Shown: piece after piece, positions 8,166 through 19,437 of the stretch
Numbering within the stretch: position 1 is the first letter of the stretch
Layout of the letters: each line of letters begins with the position of its first letter
Source: Anaerolineales bacterium HSG25
GTDB taxonomy: Bacteria; Chloroflexota; Anaerolineae; 4572-78; J111
Assembly (NCBI GenBank): GCA_030377865.1
Contig: JAUCGA010000001.1
Coordinates: forward strand, 84,047 to 148,046
Reading direction: 5' to 3'
DNA: 64,000 nt
Made by a program: the position numbers and the translations under genes
The notes under the pieces: generated by a model
Told to the model about the DNA's origin: nothing
Seen by the model: the letters and a program-made list of their open reading frames with translations, nothing else
Databases searched by the model: none

Positions 8166-9518
8166 TTGGAACCGCTTAATTCATGGGAGCAATGGATTGG
8201 CTATGTCAGCCTGCGTCTGTTCAGTTTTGGCTTCCTGTTAACCATAATCGGAGCCGTGATGATGCTCTTGTCTGCCTTTGCCGCACCCACAGAAACGGTC
8301 TCCCCACCACAAACCGAGGCCGTTTCCGCATGTGAAAATGGGATTGATTGTGTGAATCGTAGCGCCCATGTTTCAGATCGTCAGGGTGAACTGTTTGTTA
8401 GGCAAGTAGAGGCTCCAGACCAGACCATTAGAGAACATCATGCCTTGAAGGCCAAGGCCGTTAAGTTAGCGGAGTCTCGCCCCTCAATCCTAGCTTTGCG
8501 TCACCACATGGAAGAGGCCAGTTCCCCCTCCATGTGGGAGGGGGTTAGGGGGAGGGCTGAGAGACATGATTGGCCGACTCTGCTACTCTCCGCCTCGGCG
8601 CGTATCACCGATAGCTCACTTCGAGCCTTGCTCCCTCAGTCAACATGCCCCATCTGCCTGATCCGTCAGCGTAAGGAGATGGTTAGGCATCCACTGCAAA
8701 CCAACATCCTAACTCGCTGGTCGTTCCAACGGTTGAACCTGATTCAAGACCTGCTTGCTGAACCTGCACTCGTTGAACCTGCCGCGACCGAAGAAACTCC
8801 AGAGTTTACACAGGTGGAGACTCCCATTGACGAGTATGGCTGTCCAACCAGTTCACCCCACCAGTTTGAGCTAATTCCGGTTGAATCATCAGCGATGGAT
8901 CACCCAGACCGTTACCATGCTGACCTGAATCTGGCTTTGCGGGGTTATGTGCGAGTAGAGGCTCCTTTGGAGCAAGTGCATTACAACGGAGCCACCGCGC
9001 CCGACCCGCCCCAACTCAGCGGTCTATTCGAGCCGAATCGCCATCCGGCAATTGTCGCGACCTATCAAATCAACCATTGGGATTGGGGCTGTAGCAGTAA
9101 TGAACATGGCTGTCCGAGTGGGCCGATTCAAGATTGGGGCGCGACCCTCATCGGGGTGGCAACCACCTCCGGCGAGGCCATCTATATTCCAAAACGGTGG
9201 GCCGATATTTATCAGGGCCGCTTCAAGGCTCTCGTACTGTACGCCTCAGAACGCCAAGTCACTTTGGGCTACACTCGTCAAGATGGTGTTACATTGGGCT
9301 ATGTGGCTCATATTCAAAATATCTGTGTTGACCCGAATCTACTGACCGCCTATCGTACTCAAAATAATGAGCATGGCTGGCGAAACGGGGGCCTGCTCCC
9401 GGCTCTAACCAACAATCAGCCTCTTGGCACCGCCTTACATGGTGAACTTCAAGTCGCAATTCGAGATAACGGCTCGTTTCTTGATCCCAGATCGAGCAAA
9501 GATTGGTGGCAACATTAG
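8166..9518 (+). CDS. Membrane-anchored unknown protein
   Basis: 450 residues from TTG 8166. Residues 13-41 form one transmembrane helix (YVSLRLFSFGFLLTIIGAVM), so the rest is probably outside the membrane. The middle is low-complexity linker, partly made by a short inserted repeat (about 8520-8556, palindromic CCCTCC/GGAGGG). The C-terminal 170 residues form a beta-rich domain with an unusual repeated phrase (NEHGCPSG, NEHGWRNGG), ending LGTALHGELQVAIRDNGSFL. I do not recognise the family. It follows the SUI1 gene by 3 bases. A TTG start without a strong ribosome binding site suggests translational coupling. Confidence 0.7.
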   Translation: MEPLNSWEQWIGYVSLRLFSFGFLLTIIGAVMMLLSAFAAPTETVSPPQTEAVSACENGIDCVNRSAHVSDRQGELFVRQVEAPDQTIREHHALKAKAVKLAESRPSILALRHHMEEASSPSMWEGVRGRAERHDWPTLLLSASARITDSSLRALLPQSTCPICLIRQRKEMVRHPLQTNILTRWSFQRLNLIQDLLAEPALVEPAATEETPEFTQVETPIDEYGCPTSSPHQFELIPVESSAMDHPDRYHADLNLALRGYVRVEAPLEQVHYNGATAPDPPQLSGLFEPNRHPAIVATYQINHWDWGCSSNEHGCPSGPIQDWGATLIGVATTSGEAIYIPKRWADIYQGRFKALVLYASERQVTLGYTRQDGVTLGYVAHIQNICVDPNLLTAYRTQNNEHGWRNGGLLPALTNNQPLGTALHGELQVAIRDNGSFLDPRSSKDWWQH

Positions 9519-9530
9519 TAGACGCAGAGC

Positions 9531-9565
9531 GTCCAGCATGCGTTCCCACGCAGAGCGATGGGAAC
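9531..9565. repeat. Short double-hairpin repeat
   Basis: GACGC-AGA-GCGTC is followed by GTTCCCA and TGGGAAC around a loop. Two small stems lie back to back after the stop of the upstream gene. It could act as a terminator-like structure, but no U tract follows. Confidence 0.55.
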
Positions 9566-9571
9566 AAGATT

Positions 9572-9723
9572 CAGAAGTTTATCATTTCAACATGACTAAA
9601 ACAATATCTGACAGGATTAACAGGATTGACAGGATCACAAGTAAAAAAATCCTGTCAATCCTGTCAAAAAATGCTTTTGATTTTATCAAAACATCAGATC
9701 ATGAATGAAACGACAAACTCTTG
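9572..9723 (-). mobile_element. MITE family B, copy 2
   Basis: 152 bp in reverse orientation (begins CAGAAGTTTATC, ends GACAAACTCTTG). Flanked by the 6-bp direct repeat AAGATT at 9566-9571 and 9724-9729. Confidence 0.9.
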
Positions 9724-9766
9724 AAGATTCAATCCAAAATCCAAAATCGCAAATCTAAAATCACAC

Positions 9767-10354
9767 ATGGTTATCACCCCTAGAATCCTACTAAACGCAT
9801 ACTGTCAAGGCATTTTCCCCATGGCCGATGCCGATGACGAACAGATATACTGGTACGACCCCGATCCACGGGCTGTTTTGCCCTTAGATGATAAATTTCA
9901 CGTCTCCCGCAGATTACAGCGCACAATCCGACGCGGAAATTTTGACATACGAGTCGATACTCAATTTCGGCAAGTTATGCGATTGTGCGCCGAACCTAGC
10001 CCCGAGCGCGAACGGACATGGATTAGCGATGAGATTATTCAGTTGTACTATAGCCTGCATAAAAGTGGCTATGCCCATAGCGTAGAAACATGGCAAGACG
10101 GAGAATTAGTCGGGGGATTATACGGAGTCAGCGTTGGGGGGTTGTTCGCGGGAGAAAGTATGTTTAGTCGCGTGACTGACGGTAGTAAAGTAGCCCTTGT
10201 CTATCTGGTGGAGCATCTACGGGCCAAGGGGTTTGTTTTGCTTGATATTCAGTTTATGACCAGTCATCTAAAACGTTTCGGAGCCATGAACATTCCTCGC
10301 CTGAAATATCATCAGCGCCTCGCTGACGCACTGACCAAAGATATTACGTTCTGA
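9767..10354 (+). CDS. aat: Leucyl/phenylalanyl-tRNA--protein transferase
   Basis: 195 residues, within the usual 190-240. Aat adds Leu or Phe from aminoacyl-tRNA to N-terminal Arg or Lys of proteins, marking them for ClpS/ClpAP degradation (N-end rule). Diagnostic motifs are YCQGIFPMADADDEQIYWYD near the start, SVETWQDGELVGGLYGVSVG, FAGESMFSR, and LDIQFMTSHLKRFGA. The start ATG 9767 follows a run of short A/T repeats and has no clear ribosome binding site. It is monocistronic and converges on gyrA. Confidence 0.93.
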   Translation: MVITPRILLNAYCQGIFPMADADDEQIYWYDPDPRAVLPLDDKFHVSRRLQRTIRRGNFDIRVDTQFRQVMRLCAEPSPERERTWISDEIIQLYYSLHKSGYAHSVETWQDGELVGGLYGVSVGGLFAGESMFSRVTDGSKVALVYLVEHLRAKGFVLLDIQFMTSHLKRFGAMNIPRLKYHQRLADALTKDITF

Positions 10355-10408
10355 GTAAAGAATAGAGTTCTTCGGTAATAACTAGAACTGGCATTTATGA
10401 GGCTCATT

Positions 10409-10457
10409 GGAGTGCAAGAATTCTATTCTTGCCGTCAAAATATAATTTTGACACTCC
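10409..10457. repeat. Hairpin pair with GGAGTG/CACTCC closing stem
   Basis: GGAGTG and CACTCC enclose two perfect hairpins (CAAGAAT/ATTCTTG and GTCAAAAT/ATTTTGAC), giving a three-way-junction shape. It shares the GGAGTGCAA leader with 21334-21393 and the core of family C elements. Confidence 0.7.
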
Positions 10458-10535
10458 TTTTCACCCAAATCCCAAATCTTTATTCCCGAACAAGTCTAAT
10501 GTACAAATATACGAATATGCAAACAGACAAGTTTT

Positions 10536-10626
10536 GTAAAAGTTCAGTAAAGTAGCCCCAGAAACCCGATTTCTTAAAGAAATCGGGTTTCTGACACTCT
10601 TTCTGACGAGTTCACTGAATATTTAC
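10536..10626 (+). mobile_element. MITE family A, copy 1
   Basis: 91 bp. Ends GTAAAAGTTCAGTAAA and TTCACTGAATATTTAC are imperfect inverted repeats, and the centre is the hairpin AGAAACCCGATTTCTT with its complement. Flanked by the 8-bp direct repeat CAAGTTTT. It lies in the convergent gap between aat and gyrA. Confidence 0.92.
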
Positions 10627-10662
10627 CAAGTTTTTCGTTCCTCATTCTTCATTTCTCATTCT

Positions 10663-13110
10663 TCATTTCTTCACCACCACCAAACCTAACAGATAGTCAC
10701 GCCCCCGCAGAGAAATTAGAGGCCGTCCCGAGGCGAACCGTTGTCCAGCCGGTAATGCTTTGGCATAGTTGGTTTTATTAAACCGATTGTTAGAAATAAG
10801 CATAACTCGATCATGACGGTCTACCACCGCGGTACTAACCACCGTGTCCCCCTCCTGCGTCAGGGCAATTGTTGGCACACCTTGACCGTATCGACCTTGG
10901 GTCGGGTACTCTTTTAAGGGCGTTCGTTTGCCCGTTCCTTGTTTCGTCGCCACCAATAAATCGGCCTCGGCTCGAACAAAATCTGCCCCAATAATCTGGT
11001 CGTTACTGCTAAGTTTCATGCCTCGCACACCCGCGGCAGAAAGCCCCATAGGACGCACCTCAGCCTCGGTAAAACGAATCGCTTGCCCCAACTTACTAAC
11101 CAACACAATCTCACCCTCACCAGAGGTGATAAATCCAGCCACCAGTTTATCGCCTTTATCCAAGCCCATCACCGTGGCTTCGCTTCCCCGCACCGCACTC
11201 AAATCGCTCAGAGCCACCCGCTTCACTCGCCCTCGTTCCGACACTAAAAATAGATAGCTATTTGATGCTTGATCAGACTCCGTCAGCGATAAAGCCGCTA
11301 CAATGGACACCGTACCATTTTCTATAAATTCGGTCACATTAATCCCTTGCCCCGGTGCGTCACCAATTGGAATCTGGTGCATGGGGGCGATAATTGCCCG
11401 CCCATCTTCAGTCAGCATACACAACGCATCACGCGTCTGAGCCGGTGTGGCAACATGTAACGGATCCTCATGCCGACTACGTGCCGGTTTGACATGCTCC
11501 GCTACCGGCCAGCGACAAATCTGCCCCTGTCGGCTAATGGCGACCATGACAGTCTCATCAGGGATCAGATCATCAGCCGTAATTATCTCGCCCGGTTTAA
11601 CCGGCTCATCAAGAATGGTGCTATAACGAGGCGTTTCATAATCGGCTTTAATACCCGTCAACTCTGCTTTAATTAAGATCAAAATCTTCTCGGTAGAACT
11701 TAACAACGCTTCCAACTCTTTAACCCGTTTGACCAAATCCTTATATTCAATCTCGATTTTCTTACGCTCCAACGCGGCCAAACGACGCAGGGGAATATTC
11801 AGGATAGCGGTTGCCTGTTCGTCACTAAACTTGAATTTTTTGCAAAGATTGTTCTTGGCGCTATCGGCGTTGCGAGATTGAATAATCACCTGCACTATCT
11901 CTTGCAAATTTGCGAGTGCAATCCGCAACCCTTCTAAAATATGAAGCCGTTTTCTCGACTCAGACAACTCATGTTCAGTACGACGGGTGATAATCTCCTC
12001 GCGGTGTTCGATAAACAGTTGTAAGGCTCGTTTTAACGAAACGAGGGTCGGCTCTCCGTCGACCAAGGCTAACATGTTGATGCTAAAGGTACCTTGGAGC
12101 GGAGTCATCTTGAACAGTTTTTTCAACACCGCTTTCGGTTCGACCATACGGGTCAACTCAATCACCAGACGCATGCCATGCCGATCCGATTCATCTCGCA
12201 AATCAGCAATCCCCTCGATTTTCTCATCCCGAGCCAAATTGGCAATCTTTTCGACCAAACTGGCCTTATTGGTCTGATACGGCAGTTCGGTAATCACCAG
12301 CCGATTCCGATTCCGGCTCATCTCTTCGATATGAACCTTGGCTTGGACGGTGATTCTGCCTTTACCGACCGCGTAGGCTGATTTAAGATGATCGACCTGT
12401 TGGTCATCGCTCTTTTTACCATTTCCATAACGATGGATAATCCCACCTGTCGGAAAATCTGGCCCAGCCACAAACTGTAATAATTCCTCAATTGTCACCT
12501 CACCTTGAGAAATTCTCTGCTCAATCATAAAGATAAGGGCATTACATACCTCTTGTAAATTATGAGGGGGCACACTCGTCGCCATGCCGACCGCGATACC
12601 GGTGGCTCCGTTGACCAAAAAGTTGGGGAATTTGGTCGGTACAACATCCGGCTCGGTTAAGCTACCATCAAAATTGTCTACAAAATTGACCGTGTTCTGA
12701 TCTATATCGGCCATAATTTCATTGGCCAGGCTAGTTAGTCGTGCTTCGGTATAGCGCATGGCCGCGGGGCGGTCGCCATCAACCGAGCCAAAGTTACCCT
12801 GACCATCAATCAACGGCATCCGCATGGAAAAATCCTGAGCCATGCGAGCCATAGCATCATACACCGCCGCATCACCGTGCGGATGATATTTACCAAGAAC
12901 TTCACCCACAATCCGAGCGCTTTTTTTATAAGGCTGGTTCGCTTGCAGACGCATATCATGCATGGCGTATAAAATACGACGATGAACCGGTTTTAAGCCA
13001 TCTCGGACATCGGGCAAGGCTCGCGAGACGATGACGCTCATGGCATAATCAAGATATGCCTTTTGCATTTGTTGGTTAATATCAACTTGAAGTATTGTGC
13101 CAATATTCAT
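10663..13110 (-). CDS. gyrA: DNA gyrase subunit A (type IIA topoisomerase)
   Basis: 815 residues. GyrA/ParC cuts and rejoins DNA through the active-site tyrosine, Y120 here ([10 protein letters not shown]). The breakage-reunion domain is canonical ([56 protein letters not shown]). The C-terminal half has the six-blade beta-pinwheel repeats ([36 protein letters not shown]). The GyrA box appears as QGRYGQGV, a degenerate form of QRRGGKG, so gyrase is the better guess over ParC but not certain. Residue A81 sits at the position of E. coli Ser83 in the quinolone-binding region. Transcribed alone, with no gyrB nearby. Confidence 0.9.
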   Translation of the reverse strand: MNIGTILQVDINQQMQKAYLDYAMSVIVSRALPDVRDGLKPVHRRILYAMHDMRLQANQPYKKSARIVGEVLGKYHPHGDAAVYDAMARMAQDFSMRMPLIDGQGNFGSVDGDRPAAMRYTEARLTSLANEIMADIDQNTVNFVDNFDGSLTEPDVVPTKFPNFLVNGATGIAVGMATSVPPHNLQEVCNALIFMIEQRISQGEVTIEELLQFVAGPDFPTGGIIHRYGNGKKSDDQQVDHLKSAYAVGKGRITVQAKVHIEEMSRNRNRLVITELPYQTNKASLVEKIANLARDEKIEGIADLRDESDRHGMRLVIELTRMVEPKAVLKKLFKMTPLQGTFSINMLALVDGEPTLVSLKRALQLFIEHREEIITRRTEHELSESRKRLHILEGLRIALANLQEIVQVIIQSRNADSAKNNLCKKFKFSDEQATAILNIPLRRLAALERKKIEIEYKDLVKRVKELEALLSSTEKILILIKAELTGIKADYETPRYSTILDEPVKPGEIITADDLIPDETVMVAISRQGQICRWPVAEHVKPARSRHEDPLHVATPAQTRDALCMLTEDGRAIIAPMHQIPIGDAPGQGINVTEFIENGTVSIVAALSLTESDQASNSYLFLVSERGRVKRVALSDLSAVRGSEATVMGLDKGDKLVAGFITSGEGEIVLVSKLGQAIRFTEAEVRPMGLSAAGVRGMKLSSNDQIIGADFVRAEADLLVATKQGTGKRTPLKEYPTQGRYGQGVPTIALTQEGDTVVSTAVVDRHDRVMLISNNRFNKTNYAKALPAGQRFASGRPLISLRGRDYLLGLVVVKK

Positions 13111-13378
13111 AAGTCAGAGTTATATAAGAGTTAAACGGTAAGAACTACAAAGACATAATTTTTAGCGCTTAAATCTTAACCTTTAAAAATTTAGAACCTA
13201 TGTTCTATTATAAAGATTTTTTAAATGAAGTAAAGCAGGAACAAATTGGAATCATCCCCACCTCACACAAAAAGACCTACCGCGAACGGTAGGTCTTTGT
13301 ATGAGGCAACGTTCAGTCGAACATTATCGTGAACAAGTTATTGTTAATACCATGTCCATTTTATATAGTCAGCCATGC
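13111..13378. other. Upstream region of gyrA and downstream region of rpsU
   Basis: AT-rich stretch holding the presumed gyrA promoter (transcription leftward) and the hairpin at 13269-13298. No coding sequence was seen. Confidence 0.5.
13269..13298. terminator. Rho-independent terminator hairpin
   Basis: AAAAAGACCTACCG, a short CGAA loop, then CGGTAGGTCTTT. The A run before and the T run after allow it to work on either strand. It most likely ends the leftward rpsU transcript ahead of the gyrA promoter. Confidence 0.8.
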
Positions 13379-13457
13379 CCTGTGAATGAATTCACAGGCT
13401 AATATGAGAAACCTGCTTAAGCAGGTTTTCCGTTTAAGACACTGATTTCAATCAGTG
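13379..13457 (-). repeat. Three-palindrome repeat (family D), copy 1
   Basis: Reverse orientation. Three consecutive palindromes: CCTGTGAAT/ATTCACAGG (13379-13398), AAACCTGCTTAAGCAGGTTT (13409-13428), and CACTGATT/AATCAGTG (13440-13457). The spacing sequence CCGTTTAAGA is shared with copies at 23210 and 41610. The outer stem differs in sequence but keeps base pairing. Confidence 0.8.
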
Positions 13458-13506
13458 GTGGCCTCGTTGAGGTGGCGAAAAGCTAATGACACTAACAATT
13501 AACTGA

Positions 13507-13704
13507 CTACGAATAGCGCCGACGCATAGTTTTGCGACGTGCTTTACGAATAGCTCGCTGTTTGGCTAATCGACGTTGCTCGCTTTTTGAAACAAACCAT
13601 CGTTTTTTGCGATACACGCTTAACACACGGGTTTTAACAATCTCTTTTCTAAACCGTTTGAATAATGATTCTTGGGATTCACCGGGTCGTAGTTGTACAC
13701 TCAC
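13507..13704 (-). CDS. rpsU: 30S ribosomal protein bS21
   Basis: 65 residues, strongly basic. The sequence (SVQLRPGESQESLFKRFRKE, then AIRKARRKTMRRRYS) is a standard bS21, which sits at the anti-Shine-Dalgarno end of 16S rRNA and helps initiation. The start is GTG at 13704 with AAGGAGGTGAGGTAAC upstream, an exceptionally strong ribosome binding site. Encoded between rpoC and gyrA, apparently as its own unit. Confidence 0.95.
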   Translation of the reverse strand: MSVQLRPGESQESLFKRFRKEIVKTRVLSVYRKKRWFVSKSEQRRLAKQRAIRKARRKTMRRRYS

Positions 13705-13767
13705 GTTACCTCACCTCCTTTTATTTCGTACTAATCGTAAAATATCATACCATTTACGATTGCTCAT

Positions 13768-13906
13768 TAGACCTGTTCAGGAATAACTAATCGTCTCATA
13801 AAAACTCAAAATCGAGACCCACGGAGTGCAAAAGTTTCTTGCTTTTGCCAGAAACAAACTGCAAAAGCAAGAAGCTTTTGCACTCCTTTATTCCCGAACA
13901 ACTCTA
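13768..13906 (+). mobile_element. MITE family C, copy 1
   Basis: 139 bp including both TA ends. Terminal repeats are TAGACCTGTTCAGGAATAA and TTATTCCCGAACAACTCTA. The core is a long hairpin GGAGTGCAAAAG ... CTTTTGCACTCC. It ends 5 bases from the rpoC stop codon, so it may now form part of that transcript's 3' end. Confidence 0.88.
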
Positions 13907-13911
13907 TTTAT

Positions 13912-16900
13912 CTATAACTGCATCGCGGCTAATGATAACAGGTCATCTATCGAGCCACCATCGTCAACCATATCAAGAATATCTTCTTCTGCGAACTCTT
14001 CGGTGGAAAGTTTTTCTTCCTCTACCTCTGCCGATAATTCTTCTTTGTCGTAATAATGGAAATATCCCGTACCTGCCGGAATTAGTTTCCCTAAGATAAC
14101 ATTTTCTTTTAATCCAAACAAGTTATCCTTTTTACCTTCAATGGCCGCTTGAGCTAACACATTAATGGTGTGTTGGAACGATGACGCTGACAAGAAACTG
14201 TCAGTATTCAACGCCGCTTTCGTAATCCCTAATAAAACAGGTCGTCCCGAAGCAGGGCGTTTATCCTCATCAATCAACTCTTGGTTCATGTCTTGGAATT
14301 TTTGATAATCCATCAGTTCACCGGGTAAGAATTTACTTTCACCACTCGTTACCAAGCGAATTTTATTGGTCATTTGACGAACAACCACTTCGATATGTTT
14401 ATCACTGATTGGCACACCCTGAGACCGATAGACCTTTTGTACCTCTTCTAGTAGATACAACTGAGCCGCTTCTCGACCTAGAACCTGTAAAATTCGGTTC
14501 GGATTCAGGGAACCCTCAGTCAATTGCTCACCAATCGAGACAATGTCGTTATCTTGAACTCGCAAACGGGCTGAGGCTTCAATCTCATATTCTTCTTCTT
14601 CTACCGCCTCCCAATGTACATAAACAAGTTTCCCATCACTACTAATTTCAACGACTCCACCATGTTCGGCCAAAACTTCTTGACCTTCTAGTTGAGCAAT
14701 AACAGCTTTGACGGCGACTTTATCCCCATCAGCAACCATAATCGACCAGTCGTCGGGAACCGGATGCTCATCATGACGAATCTCTTTGGCACTCACCTGT
14801 AACACCCGACTACCATCATCGTTGCTAATCAAGGTCACTTTACCATCAAGGTCAGAGATAATCGCTTCCCCTTTGGGGTTACGAGCTTCAAATAGTTCCT
14901 GTACCCGAGGCAAACCGTGGGTAATGTCAGTCGTACCAGCCACCCCACCAGTATGGAAGGTTCGTAGGGTCAACTGCGTACCGGGTTCACCAATTGACTG
15001 AGCGGCAATAATACCGACGGCTGTTCCACGGGCTACGGCACCACCACGTCCCATGTCTGAGCCATAAGAAAGGCTACAGATACCCTGTCTTAAACCACAG
15101 TGCATCGGAGAGCGAATAACAATCGTATCGACTCCTGCTTTATCAATAGCTCGGAAATGATCCACCGAGATCAACACGTCTTTGTCAACCACCACTTCAC
15201 CCGTGGCGGGGTCAACAATCGGGTCAACCGAAACTCGTCCTACCAAACGTTCTTGGAAGGTTTGACCCATTTTTTCGCTACTTTGTCGGTTGATGATCAT
15301 GCCAGTTTTGATATCACACGTACATTCCATTTTGTTGATAATCACATCTTGTGACACATCAACCAACCGCCGAGTGAGGTATCCCGCATCAGCAGTTCGA
15401 AGGGCGGTATCAGCCAGCCCTTTCCGTGCCCCGTGTGTAGAGATGAAATACTCTAGGGCGGTTAAACCTTCGCGGAAGTTAGAGCGAATTGGCAAGGCGA
15501 TAATCCGTCCACTTGGGTCGGTCATCAAACCCCGCATACCGGCTAACTGCCGAATCGGCTGGAAGCCCCCTTTGGTCGCACCCGAATCAGCCATAAGCTT
15601 AATTGGGCTTTCAGGGTCAATAGCTAGACGTACCTCTTCGGTCACTTCTTCGGTGGCATCCCCCCACAAACGAACTGTTTTGAGGTACTGTTCTTCCTCG
15701 CTGATTAACCCACGTCGGAACTGTTGTTCGGCTTTAGTTACTTCACGTGTTACTTGTTCTATAATCTCTTTTTTACGCTCAGGCACGTTAATATCAGAAA
15801 TTGAGATAGTCGCTCCAGAAATCGTAGCAAACTTAAAGCCAATCTCTTTAACGTCATCCACAAATTGAGCAGTTACTTCTTGTCCAAGTTTGTTGTAACA
15901 TTCACCGATAAACTCTTTTAATGTGCCTTTGTCCAATACCCGATTCACTAATCGCAACGGTTCGGGCACAACTTGATTGAACAGTACTCGACCAACTGTA
16001 GTTTCAATCGGCTCTAGCTCATCGCTGTCGCTGGTGTAGTGCATAATTTTAATTTTGGCATGGATATGCACTTTTTCTAGGTTATAGGCCAACTCCACCT
16101 CGTTGATATTGGCGAAGATTTTGCCTTCTCCCTTTTTGCCATCTTCTTCCATGGTGAGGTAATAAACACCCAAAACCATGTCTTTCGTGGGTGATACAAT
16201 CGGCTCACCGTTGGCTGGTAGCAGTAGGTTATGTGAGGAGAGCATCAACTCACGAGCCTCTTTGACCGCCTTTTTCGACAATGGGATATGAACTGCCATC
16301 TGGTCGCCATCAAAGTCAGCATTAAAGGCAGAACAGACGAGAGGGTGGATTTGTAACGCGCTCCCTTCAACCAAGAGAGGTTCGAAGGCTTGAATACCCA
16401 AACGGTGCAAGGTTGGCGCTCGGTTCAACATAATCGGTCGAGTTTGAATCACCTCTTCTAACACTTCCCATACTTCGGGGCGACGCTGCTCGACGATGCG
16501 TTTAGCACCTTTGACGTTATTGGCATAGTTATACTCAACCAATTTTTGGATAACAAACGGTCGGAACAGTTCTAAGGCCATGCCTTTTGGTAAGCCACAC
16601 TGATGCAATGCCAACTTAGCACCGACCACAATCACGGAACGTCCAGAATAATCAACCCGTTTCCCTAACAGGTTACGACGGAAGCGGCCTTGTTTCCCTT
16701 TGAGCATGTCGCTCAAGCTCTTAAGCTGACGACGACCACGAGAAGAGACAGCTTTTCCACGCCGGCTATTGTCGATGAGAGAGTCAACGGCCTCTTGGAG
16801 CATCCGTTTTTCGTTACGGACAATCACATCAGGCGCGCCCAAATCGAGCAGACGCTTTAGGCGATTGTTCCGGTTAATCACTCGCCGATACAGGTCGTTT

Positions 16901-18201
16901 AGGTCAGATGTCGCAAACCGTCCACCATCAAGCTGAACCATAGGACGTAAATCTGGAGGGATGACCGGCAAAACAGTCAAAATCATCCATTCAGGACGGT
17001 TATTACTTTTTCGTAAACTTTCAACTACGCGTAAACGCTTAATCGCTTTCTTTTTAAGCTGTTTTGAGCGAGTAGTACGGATTTGGGTGCGTAGCTCTTT
17101 GGCTAAATCATCAAGACTTAAATATCGGCAAATTTCATGCAGGGCTTCCGCGCCCATACTGGCATAGAAGATATTGCCCCAACGGTCAGCCAAAACTCGA
17201 AATTCTGATTCGTTCAGGAAGGTCATGGGTTTAATCGACATCAGTTCCTGACGTTGTTCTTGCACTCGTGAGCCAATATCCTCGACCTCATCAGTTGACT
17301 GTTGGTCGAGTGTGCTTGACTCTTGGTCAGCCGCTAATCGCAAACGGTCTATCTCGACTCGAATACGCCCACGCTCACGATTGATTTCCGTGTCGGTTTC
17401 GACTTTAATTTCGTTGAGTCGCCCCTCAACCAGACCATTCAACACTTTTAGGTGGCTACTGTCAATCACCTCACCTTTATCGGCGACCATCTCTTCAATA
17501 CCAGCCAGAGTAAACATTAATGGCTCGCGGGCCAAAATACTGTTCTTATCCTCTAAGTGTCGTTGTGCCGTTTGGGCATCTTGCATTAAGGCTTCAATGG
17601 CGCTATTCTGGCGCTCATTCAGTTCATTAACAATCTGCTCTTCCTCATCTCTAAAAATAGCGATGGTTTCATCAAGTTGTTGAGTAATCGTGTCGATTTT
17701 ATCTTGACGTTCATCTTCATGCTTTTTCTCTTCTCTGACCAACTCATCATCTAAACGCTTTAAAGCCTTGGTTCGAGCATTTTCATCAACTCGGGTGATG
17801 ATATAATGGGCAAAATAGAGTACTCGATCCAAATTCCGTCGAGATATGTCCAATAACAAACCCAAATAGGAGGGAACTCGACGGGTATACCAAATATGGG
17901 CTACTGGTGCGGCTAGTTCAATATGCCCCATTCGCTCTCTACGAACCGAAGAACGGGTAACAAGTACGCCACATTTTTCACAAACAATGCCTTTATATCG
18001 AACTTGTTTGTATTTACCGCAATAACATTGCCAATCTTTGGTTGGGCCAAAAATCGCTTCACAAAATAGGCCATCCTTTTCAGGACGTAAGCGCCGATAG
18101 TTAATGGTCTCAGGTTTAGTTACTTCTCCATACGACCAACCTCGAATTTCCTCTGGTGAAGCAAGACTGATACGTAAAGCACGAAAATCTTTTACTTCCA
18201 A
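13912..18201 (-). CDS. rpoC: DNA-directed RNA polymerase beta' subunit
   Basis: About 1429 residues from TTG 18201, chosen because AGGAGG lies 8 bases upstream; the longer reading frame to 18246 has no signal. RpoC forms the catalytic clamp half of RNA polymerase. The N-terminal zinc ribbon ([20 protein letters not shown]), the metal-binding [16 protein letters not shown], the trigger-loop region ([20 protein letters not shown]) and the [16 protein letters not shown] motif are all intact. A long coiled-coil insertion (about residues 165-335, Glu/Arg-rich) replaces the short spacer of E. coli, as seen in several deep lineages. rpoB is not upstream, so the usual rpoBC operon is split here. Confidence 0.97.
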   Translation of the reverse strand: MEVKDFRALRISLASPEEIRGWSYGEVTKPETINYRRLRPEKDGLFCEAIFGPTKDWQCYCGKYKQVRYKGIVCEKCGVLVTRSSVRRERMGHIELAAPVAHIWYTRRVPSYLGLLLDISRRNLDRVLYFAHYIITRVDENARTKALKRLDDELVREEKKHEDERQDKIDTITQQLDETIAIFRDEEEQIVNELNERQNSAIEALMQDAQTAQRHLEDKNSILAREPLMFTLAGIEEMVADKGEVIDSSHLKVLNGLVEGRLNEIKVETDTEINRERGRIRVEIDRLRLAADQESSTLDQQSTDEVEDIGSRVQEQRQELMSIKPMTFLNESEFRVLADRWGNIFYASMGAEALHEICRYLSLDDLAKELRTQIRTTRSKQLKKKAIKRLRVVESLRKSNNRPEWMILTVLPVIPPDLRPMVQLDGGRFATSDLNDLYRRVINRNNRLKRLLDLGAPDVIVRNEKRMLQEAVDSLIDNSRRGKAVSSRGRRQLKSLSDMLKGKQGRFRRNLLGKRVDYSGRSVIVVGAKLALHQCGLPKGMALELFRPFVIQKLVEYNYANNVKGAKRIVEQRRPEVWEVLEEVIQTRPIMLNRAPTLHRLGIQAFEPLLVEGSALQIHPLVCSAFNADFDGDQMAVHIPLSKKAVKEARELMLSSHNLLLPANGEPIVSPTKDMVLGVYYLTMEEDGKKGEGKIFANINEVELAYNLEKVHIHAKIKIMHYTSDSDELEPIETTVGRVLFNQVVPEPLRLVNRVLDKGTLKEFIGECYNKLGQEVTAQFVDDVKEIGFKFATISGATISISDINVPERKKEIIEQVTREVTKAEQQFRRGLISEEEQYLKTVRLWGDATEEVTEEVRLAIDPESPIKLMADSGATKGGFQPIRQLAGMRGLMTDPSGRIIALPIRSNFREGLTALEYFISTHGARKGLADTALRTADAGYLTRRLVDVSQDVIINKMECTCDIKTGMIINRQSSEKMGQTFQERLVGRVSVDPIVDPATGEVVVDKDVLISVDHFRAIDKAGVDTIVIRSPMHCGLRQGICSLSYGSDMGRGGAVARGTAVGIIAAQSIGEPGTQLTLRTFHTGGVAGTTDITHGLPRVQELFEARNPKGEAIISDLDGKVTLISNDDGSRVLQVSAKEIRHDEHPVPDDWSIMVADGDKVAVKAVIAQLEGQEVLAEHGGVVEISSDGKLVYVHWEAVEEEEYEIEASARLRVQDNDIVSIGEQLTEGSLNPNRILQVLGREAAQLYLLEEVQKVYRSQGVPISDKHIEVVVRQMTNKIRLVTSGESKFLPGELMDYQKFQDMNQELIDEDKRPASGRPVLLGITKAALNTDSFLSASSFQHTINVLAQAAIEGKKDNLFGLKENVILGKLIPAGTGYFHYYDKEELSAEVEEEKLSTEEFAEEDILDMVDDGGSIDDLLSLAAMQL

Positions 18202-18967
18202 TGTAATCCTCCTAAAGATATAAATAAGGATTTGATGCCTAAACACCTAAAACATAACTCCATGTACGGATTATATTTCATGGGTTACACATCGACGATT
18301 AAATTTGAATATATGGGGGAGCGTAGCAGTAAATATATTAATTAGTAATTTAACCTTAAATCTAAAGTTATGGGTCAAACACTCCGCTACATAATATATT
18401 AAGTGGATAGTGTAGGGGAAATTCTATCAAACTGTGTTGCAGACAAAAAAACACGCCTCAAATTTATTTGGGGCGCAATCCTAATTTCAGATTGATTATG
18501 TTGATTTGTGCAGTTCGCGAAGCGGTAATTATATACAATTATAGATATTAAGCAAACGCACATTAAAAATGTGGATGTGAATTTGACAATTAAAAAATTA
18601 TCATGTCATGAGCGGCGATGGTCAAGGTTTCGGGCACCTACACATGTCACCCTGAACGCTTTTTGCGAAAGGTCTCTCTTACCTGAATTTAGGGGGATTC
18701 GGGTGGATGCTTCGCCTTCGGCTCAGTATAACATAGTTTTCAACATCATCTTGACCACTACATAAGTTCACGTAATTAAATAAAGAGAGAGAACAAGTTT
18801 GCGAAAATCACTAAGGACAGAGATAATCCATTTGCCCTATCTATCATTGGCTTCTCACACACCATTATGGTGTGGGATGATGATATCTATTTGCCTCAGC
18901 AGACTTACGATTTTTGGGAGATTTATTAACCAATCTCGGGTCAGATTAATTCGTAGGAGATGGCAAG
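18202..18967. other. Upstream region of rpoC, no gene seen
   Basis: AT-rich leader with the rpoC ribosome binding site at about 18205-18212. No rpoB or other coding match. From 18625 to 18770 it holds a repeat whose parts recur in reverse complement at 41509-41560 (CACCCTGA and TTCAACATCA...TTGACCACTA). GGAGATGGCAAG just before 18968 is the ribosome binding site of the next gene. Confidence 0.6.
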
Positions 18968-19423
18968 ATGCAATATCCCTTAATTGAAAAAATTGGTGCC
19001 CCCGATTTACTGATCGGTCGTGAGCAAGAATTTAAACAATTTAATAAATGGATTGATAATATGCCCAAACGACTTTCAAAATCATGGGCCATTTTGGGAC
19101 GGCGAAAAAGTGGCAAGACGGCTTTTGTACAACGGTTGTTCAACCAACTCTGGTCAGCCAATGGGCTGGTCATCCCCTTTTATATCAGTATTCCCGAGTC
19201 ACCAATTTGGTTTGTTGACTTGGTGGAAGTACGAACTCGGCAAGACAAATCGAACCTGACAGATGTAACGGATTTTCAGGAGAAGGTGTCGATTTATCGA
19301 ACTTTGAACCCAGAACAAACAGTATTAGCTGGTTTTCTATCGTTGGGTGGTTTTACCCAAGAGGCCATCCAGAAATGTCAGGCTGATGATATTGCTTGGA
19401 CGACTGAATTACCTTATTTTTAA
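18968..19423 (+). pseudogene. Internally deleted DUF234-type ATPase
   Basis: 151 residues. The first 70 residues are the ATPase start (LIGREQEFKQFNKWIDNM, P-loop ILGRRKSGKTAF). The last 30 (TVLAGFLSLGGFTQEAIQKC, then DDIAWTTE) match the C-terminal nuclease-like end of the same family. Everything between, including Walker B and the nuclease core, is missing. The related gene at 19438 has the full arrangement. The frame is open, so a short protein could be made, but it cannot be a complete ATPase. ATG 18968 has GGAGATGGC upstream. Confidence 0.75.
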
Positions 19424-19437
19424 GGACTACAAAGACA

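Noticed and set aside
10409..10457. tRNA-like cloverleaf
   Set aside because: Two hairpins on a closing stem, but no T-loop GTTCRA, no anticodon arm of proper size and no acceptor length of 7 bp.
18571..18765. 64-codon frame upstream of the ATPase pair
   Set aside because: It lies in a repeat that recurs in reverse complement near 41509 and has no protein-like features.
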